The translations under genes were made by a program, and so were the position numbers. Below are positions 5,517 through 8,858 of a stretch of DNA of 8,858 nt, in pieces (the stretch's first letter is position 1; each line of letters opens with the position of its first letter). The notes under the pieces were generated by a model. That model did not search any database. It was given only the letters and a program-made list of their open reading frames with translations, and was not told the origin of the DNA. The stretch is taken from the NCBI GenBank assembly GCA_045652745.1, contig JAZRUW010000025.1, positions 1 to 8,858 of the forward strand. The letters run 5' to 3'. The stretch is from RGIG2041 sp045652745. GTDB taxonomy: Bacteria > Bacillota > Clostridia > UBA1381 > UMGS1253.

Positions 5517-6458
5517 TTATGCTCTTTCTTTGATAAAAGCCATGATTTCGTCATAGCTCTTAATGCCTGTGGTTGCGCCTTTTTCCATTACGCAATGTGC
5601 GCCGGTCGCATTTGCAAAGCGTACGCATTCTTCCATGGATGCGCCGCGCGCGTGCGCTGCCAAAAAGCCGGAGCAGAAGCTGTCGCCCGCACCCGTGGTG
5701 TCCACGGCCTTGATGCCCTTAAATGCCGGCACAATCTTGCCTTCACTGTCGCCCTGCGGCTGATAGAAGCAACCGTCACCGCCCATTTTAATGACGATGT
5801 TCTTTGCGCCGTTTTTGATAAACTCGTTTGCCATTTCCTGCACGTCGTCTTTTTTCGCGATGCACTTTGCTTCATCAATGCTCGGCATGAAATAATCGAG
5901 GTAGGGCAGACACGGATTTACGATTTCGCCCCACTTGCCGGATGCATCGTGGCAAACATCGAGGAAGGTGGTTTTGCCCATTTCCTTACAACGCTTCAAA
6001 AACGCTGCGGTCTGTGCGCCGTCGAAGGTGCTCAAAAGGAACGTGCCCGTTACGAACACGCTGTCACACGCTTCAATGATGCTCCAGTCGACATCGTCGA
6101 TGGAGAATACGGCGTTTGTACCTACGCAATGGAAAAACGAACGTTCTGCCGCCGCATCAATCATCAAAACGGATGCGGAGGTCTGTACGCTGTCGTCCGT
6201 TTTCAGACCCTTGCAGCTTACGCCCGCAGTGTTCAGGCATTCGCGCAGATAGCTGCCGAACACGTCGCCGCCGACCTTACCGATGATGTATGCTTCTGTA
6301 CCGAGCTTCGTTAAGTTGATGGAAGCGGTCATCGCGTTACCGCCCGAATGCATGGTGATGGAATTTACTTTTTCGAGTGCGCCTTTTTCCGGCATTTTTG
6401 CAACGGGCTGTACAATAACGTCCGCCACTAAAATGCCTACGCAAGCTACTTTTTTCAT
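5517..6458 (-). CDS. PfkB-family (ribokinase-like) carbohydrate kinase
   Basis: This 313-residue cytoplasmic kinase phosphorylates a sugar or nucleoside-like hydroxyl with ATP. Family signatures are HSGGNAMTASINLTKLG (37-53, substrate-binding N-terminal motif) and DTTGAGDSFCSGFLAA (253-268), which contains the anion hole and catalytic Asp259. The start is set at 6458 (MKKVACVG) because AGGAGG at 6472-6467 stands 8 bases upstream. The in-frame ATG at 6479 would put this site inside the coding region and lacks its own. It is the first gene of a leftward operon with the NagB-like gene, so a kinase-then-isomerase/deaminase route for one sugar is likely. Exact substrate cannot be assigned: PfkB members act on ribose, fructose, tagatose-6-phosphate, 2-keto-3-deoxygluconate, nucleosides and others. 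It is divergent from the AraC-type gene, its probable regulator. Confidence 0.92.
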   Translation of the reverse strand: MKKVACVGILVADVIVQPVAKMPEKGALEKVNSITMHSGGNAMTASINLTKLGTEAYIIGKVGGDVFGSYLRECLNTAGVSCKGLKTDDSVQTSASVLMIDAAAERSFFHCVGTNAVFSIDDVDWSIIEACDSVFVTGTFLLSTFDGAQTAAFLKRCKEMGKTTFLDVCHDASGKWGEIVNPCLPYLDYFMPSIDEAKCIAKKDDVQEMANEFIKNGAKNIVIKMGGDGCFYQPQGDSEGKIVPAFKGIKAVDTTGAGDSFCSGFLAAHARGASMEECVRFANATGAHCVMEKGATTGIKSYDEIMAFIKERA

Positions 6459-6502
6459 AATCCATTCCTCCTGATTCAAAATTTATAGTCTTGTGGTTAT
6501 TT

Positions 6503-6533
6503 TAGTATAAAAAATTTACGTTGTAAAGTCTTT
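6503..6533 (-). promoter_or_regulatory. Kinase operon promoter with direct-repeat operator, copy 1
   Basis: Read on the minus strand, AAGACT (6532-6527) and TATACT (6509-6504) are 17 bases apart. The -10 is good, but the -35 matches only three of six consensus bases, as expected for an activator-dependent promoter. The block TAGTATA-N13-GTAAAGTCTTT (plus strand) recurs at 6660-6690 with identical spacing. The part GTAAAGTCTTT covers the -35 region, where a class II AraC-type activator would bind. The role is inferred from position and repetition. Confidence 0.55.
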
Positions 6534-6641
6534 GCCGAAAAAAGCTGAATTTTTCCGCAACGGTTGCCCGATGCTGCAGAGTGATTTAGCATTTCTTTCG
6601 ATGCAACTTCATTTTGCAGATTCGTGTCAAACATTGTTGAG

Positions 6642-6670
6642 TTGACTTTTTCTTAATTATAGTATACAAT
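6642..6670 (+). promoter_or_regulatory. Promoter of the AraC-family regulator gene
   Basis: TTGACT (6642-6647) and TACAAT (6665-6670) are 17 bases apart, one mismatch each from consensus. Transcription would start near 6677, giving a leader of about 60 bases before ATG 6736. The second copy of the direct repeat (6660-6690) overlaps the -10 box and start point, which would suit autorepression by the regulator. Confidence 0.65.
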
Positions 6671-6690
6671 AACAGCAAAGTAAAGTCTTT
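6660..6690. repeat. Direct-repeat operator candidate, copy 2
   Basis: TAGTATA (6660-6666) and GTAAAGTCTTT (6680-6690) repeat copy 1 at 6503-6533 with the same 13-base gap. Overall 22 of 31 bases are identical, with the matches concentrated at the two ends. The core AAAGTCTTT is a near-palindrome (AAAG-N-CTTT). This copy also contains the same minus-strand AAGACT-N17-TATACT pair, so it could alternatively be a second start for the kinase operon. The rest of the 277-base divergent gap (6459-6735) is AT-rich and I see nothing else definite in it. Confidence 0.5.
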
Positions 6691-6735
6691 ATCCAAAATG
6701 ACGAAATTTTTTGCATTTCTTCCGGAGGCGAGTGA

Positions 6736-7611
6736 ATGTATAAATTGCAACCGATACAAGTGCATATTCGCTTAGACGGGTTTAACAGCGTGTATTATTT
6801 CGAGCACGGCAAGCATTTTACTCATACGCCCGAGCAGCATAACTTCTGGGAAATGGTGTATGTTGACCGCGGCAGCATTGTCGCGCTGGCCGACAACATC
6901 GGTTTTCCGATGCAGGCGGGGCAGGCGATTTTTCACGAGCCGGGCGAGGTGCATGCGCACGTTTCCGACAATGTGGCGGCAAACAATATGCTCGTGATTG
7001 CCTTTTGCGCCGAGGGGGCAGAGTTGGAATTTTTCAGAAGAAAGATTTTTACCTTCGATGCGACGGCGAAGAAGCTGCTTTCGCTTTTTATCGGAGAAGC
7101 GAAAAATGCGCTCGGCGTATTGCCGAGCCGCTATGACGACAAGTCGGATTTGGACTTTTCCAAAGAGCGTTTTGCGGCGATGCAGCTCATGGGCTGTTAT
7201 TTTACGGAGCTTTTAATTCATTTGATTCGGAGCGGCAGCACGCAAAGCGACAAATTGACGGCGAGTGCTGAAAGCCACAGCATTGCGCAAAATTCGCTGG
7301 CGGGGCTCATTGAACGGTATTTAAAGGAAAATGTGTATAACGCACTTTCCCTGCAGGATATCTGTGCACATTTCCTGCTCGGTAAATCGCAGGTTTGTTC
7401 CATTTTTAAAGCCTGTTTCGGACAGAGCGTCATGTCCTTTTATACCCAGGTGAAGATGCAGGAAGCAAAAAAACTTTTGCGCGAGGAACAGATGAGCATT
7501 GGCGAGATTGCCGATGCGCTCGGCTTTTCGAGTATTCATATCTTTTCGCGCGCATTTAAAAAGGCAACCGGTTTTTCGCCGACTGCCTATCAAAAAAGTG
7601 TACTGTTTTAA
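6736..7611 (+). CDS. AraC-family transcriptional regulator
   Basis: The 291-residue protein has an N-terminal cupin-like sensing domain (about 15-95; HNFWEMVYVDRG at 35-46 and QAIFHEPGEVHAH at 63-75 are typical) and a C-terminal pair of helix-turn-helix motifs (about 190-290). The first HTH includes LSLQDICAHFLLGKSQVCSIFK (key residues 205-225). The second ends with IGEIADALGFSS and FSRAFKKATGFSPTAYQK, the AraC signature. Such proteins bind a small molecule, usually a sugar, and activate neighbouring operons. Divergent placement from the kinase/NagB-like operon, with a shared repeated motif between, makes that operon the likely target. Start 6736 has CGGAGG (6723-6728) 7 bases upstream. The stop codon shares TTAA (7608-7611) with the stop of the convergent DUF3006 gene. 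The ligand is unknown. Confidence 0.94.
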   Translation: MYKLQPIQVHIRLDGFNSVYYFEHGKHFTHTPEQHNFWEMVYVDRGSIVALADNIGFPMQAGQAIFHEPGEVHAHVSDNVAANNMLVIAFCAEGAELEFFRRKIFTFDATAKKLLSLFIGEAKNALGVLPSRYDDKSDLDFSKERFAAMQLMGCYFTELLIHLIRSGSTQSDKLTASAESHSIAQNSLAGLIERYLKENVYNALSLQDICAHFLLGKSQVCSIFKACFGQSVMSFYTQVKMQEAKKLLREEQMSIGEIADALGFSSIHIFSRAFKKATGFSPTAYQKSVLF

Positions 7612-7799
7612 TCTTCGAATAAGTTTTGCATGAGGGTGTTTACGGTATCGCCCGGTGCGGAAGCTATTTTGGTGATTTCTAAAATATCGCCCTCTTTTGC
7701 CTCAGCGGGTACGAGCGCGCGCGGCAGGTTGCAAAATCGGTTTGCTGCAAGCTCCACCACCGCATAATCACCTTCAAAACGGTCTAAAATAATACGCAT
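7608..7799 (-). CDS. DUF3006-type small protein
   Basis: This 63-residue protein begins MRIILDRFEGDYAVVEL and continues with a beta-rich, acidic sequence (LPRALVPAEAKEGDILEI), the pattern of the DUF3006 family of small Firmicute proteins of unknown function. The start at 7799 is preferred over the in-frame ATG at 7850. It follows GAGGAAG (7814-7808), the protein then begins like its family, and the upstream ATG lies within the -35 box of the promoter on the same strand. The gene overlaps the end of the AraC-type gene by four bases, tail to tail, and no terminator hairpin separates them. DUF3006 genes often neighbour MBL-fold genes in Firmicutes; the MBL gene here is several kilobases away, so no link is claimed. 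Confidence 0.82.
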   Translation of the reverse strand: MRIILDRFEGDYAVVELAANRFCNLPRALVPAEAKEGDILEITKIASAPGDTVNTLMQNLFED

Positions 7800-7821
7800 A
7801 TATATCACTTCCTCGTTGTCT

Positions 7822-7850
7822 ATTATACACGGTTTTTTGTGGTTTGACAA
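7822..7850 (-). promoter_or_regulatory. Promoter of the DUF3006 gene
   Basis: On the minus strand TTGTCA (7850-7845) and TATAAT (7827-7822) are separated by 17 bases. This places the start near 7815 and a very short leader before ATG 7799. It supports the shorter start for that gene. No comparable plus-strand promoter for hydE was found in the same 82-base gap. Confidence 0.75.
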
Positions 7851-7881
7851 TAGGGAAGAAAATTAAAAAGGAAATAAAGTT

Positions 7882-8858
7882 ATGAAACTGATCATTGACA
7901 AACTCGCTGCGACGGGGACGTTGGCCACTGCGGAACTGACGGCACTTTTGCATTTAAAAAATCAAAGCATGCTCGACTATCTTTATGCCAAGGCAGATGC
8001 GGTGCGCAAACAGCACTTCGGCAATAAAGTCTACATCCGCGGTTTGATTGAGGTGAGCAGTTATTGTAAAAACAACTGCTATTACTGCGGTATTCGTGCA
8101 GGCAATCCCAAGGCGCAGCGCTACCGTTTGAGTGCCGAGCAGATTTTATCGTGCGCCGAGGAAGGGTATGCGCTCGGTTTTCGCACTTTTGTTATGCAAG
8201 GCGGCGAGGATGCGGCCTTTACGGACGAATTTGTGTGCGGCGTAGTGGATGAAATCAAGAAACGTTATCCGGACTGTGCGGTCACGCTCTCGCTCGGCGA
8301 GCGCAGTTTTGAAAGCTACAAGGCGATGCGTGATGCCGGCGCAGACCGCTATCTTCTGCGCCATGAGACCGCCGATGCGACCCATTATTCCGTGCTGCAC
8401 CCCGCAGAAATGAGCCTCGAAACCCGCAAGAACTGCCTGTATGCACTGCGTGAGACAGGTTTTCAGGTTGGCGCGGGAATTATGGTGGGTTCGCCCGGCC
8501 AGAGCTTTCAGACCATAGCCGACGACATGCTGTTCATGGCTGAACTGAAGCCTCACATGGTTGGCATAGGTCCCTTCCTTCCCCATCACGCCACGCCATT
8601 CAAGGACATGCCCGCCGGAAAACTCTCCGACTCGCTGTTCATAGTAGCGCTTACAAGACTCATGCTGCCCGAAGCGCTCATCCCCGCAACCACAGCGCTG
8701 GCCACGCTCGATCCCGCAGGCCGCGAAATTGCGTTACTCTCCGGCGCAAACGTGATAATGCCCAACCTCTCCCCCGAGGATGTGCGCAGAAAATACCTGC
8801 TGTACGACAACAAGCGCGCCTTCGGCAGTGAAGCCGCGCAAAGTCGGAGGCCAAGCGG
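7882..8858 (+). CDS. hydE: [FeFe]-hydrogenase H-cluster radical SAM maturase HydE (3' truncated)
   Basis: The frame stays open from ATG 7882 to the window edge (325 full codons), so the C-terminus is missing; full HydE is about 350 residues. SYCKNNCYYCGIR supplies the radical SAM cysteines 62, 66 and 69, and the surroundings (IRGLIEVSSYC, FVMQGGED at 103-110, GIMVGSPGQ at 199-207, LIPATTALATLDPAGRE, MPNLSPEDVRRKYLLYDNK) follow HydE closely. HydE helps build the dithiolate-bridged diiron part of the H-cluster with HydF and HydG. It therefore implies a [FeFe] hydrogenase elsewhere and a fermentative anaerobe. The ribosome binding site AAGGA (7868-7872) lies 9 bases upstream; the promoter is unclear. 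Codon use changes sharply near base 8508-8515 (see findings), although the protein stays HydE-like across the change until about residue 320. MqnE/BioB-type enzymes were considered, but the sequence is distinctly HydE. Confidence 0.93.
   Translation, partial: MKLIIDKLAATGTLATAELTALLHLKNQSMLDYLYAKADAVRKQHFGNKVYIRGLIEVSSYCKNNCYYCGIRAGNPKAQRYRLSAEQILSCAEEGYALGFRTFVMQGGEDAAFTDEFVCGVVDEIKKRYPDCAVTLSLGERSFESYKAMRDAGADRYLLRHETADATHYSVLHPAEMSLETRKNCLYALRETGFQVGAGIMVGSPGQSFQTIADDMLFMAELKPHMVGIGPFLPHHATPFKDMPAGKLSDSLFIVALTRLMLPEALIPATTALATLDPAGREIALLSGANVIMPNLSPEDVRRKYLLYDNKRAFGSEAAQSRRPS

Noticed and set aside
5487..6314. 275-codon plus-strand open frame opposite the PfkB kinase gene
   Set aside because: Cysteine- and alanine-rich translation without family features, antisense to a kinase with both PfkB signatures.
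7844..7872. Plus-strand promoter for hydE using TTGACA at 7844-7849
   Set aside because: At the correct spacing the -10 position falls on AAAGGA, the ribosome binding site, with no match to TATAAT. The same bases form the -35 of the minus-strand DUF3006 promoter.
8146..8813. Minus-strand frames opposite hydE
   Set aside because: They overlap a frame with clear radical SAM and HydE motifs and have no supporting signals.

Overview
The window looks like a piece of a chromosome from an anaerobic Clostridia-class Firmicute, most likely near the Oscillospiraceae/Ruminococcaceae. The main reason is a complete SCIFF ranthipeptide pair (scfA precursor, scfB radical SAM maturase), which is near-universal in Clostridia and rare elsewhere. 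Supporting signs are strong AGGAGG-type ribosome binding sites, consensus sigma-A-like promoters, a mid-range GC content and a [FeFe]-hydrogenase maturase gene (hydE). Family names come from reading the translated sequence; no database search was run.

Layout, left to right. (1) Positions 2-967 are the 3' part of an Orn/Lys/Arg-decarboxylase-type PLP enzyme, cut by the window edge. (2) Positions 964-2621 are the SCIFF module: an almost perfect extended -10 promoter overlapping the preceding stop codon, the 48-residue precursor scfA, a terminator/attenuator hairpin, then the maturase scfB. (3) Positions 2622-2970 form a 349-base gap without a gene. It holds a weak terminator, a good promoter (2663-2691) and an intricate palindromic element (2692-2886). 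(4) Positions 2971-4456 carry an MBL-fold hydrolase and an SGNH/GDSL hydrolase, closed by a strong terminator between convergent genes. (5) Positions 4549-6458, minus strand, form a two-gene sugar operon: a PfkB-family kinase followed by a NagB-like sugar-phosphate isomerase/deaminase. It is divergent from an AraC-family regulator (6736-7611), with a 31-base direct repeat in the shared control region. (6) Positions 7608-7799, minus strand, encode a small DUF3006 protein overlapping the araC-type gene tail to tail. (7) Positions 7882-8858 hold hydE, cut by the right edge.

How the genes work together. scfA and scfB make a thioether-crosslinked peptide; no dedicated exporter or protease is adjacent. 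The kinase, the NagB-like protein and the AraC regulator look like a small inducible sugar-catabolic unit, but the substrate cannot be read from sequence. The NagB-like protein lacks an aspartate of the classical deaminase active site, so it may not be a glucosamine-6-phosphate deaminase. The two hydrolases before it are not clearly linked to that unit.

The most unusual features are the element at 2692-2886 and an abrupt codon-usage switch inside hydE near 8508-8515. The element has four TCGATAT words facing four ATATCGA words with a mini-hairpin in every gap, so it can fold as a chain of four-way junctions with no unpaired base in its stacked arms. It lies directly downstream of a promoter and so would be transcribed as a leader of the MBL-fold gene. 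The codon switch points to recombination or a chimeric contig end.
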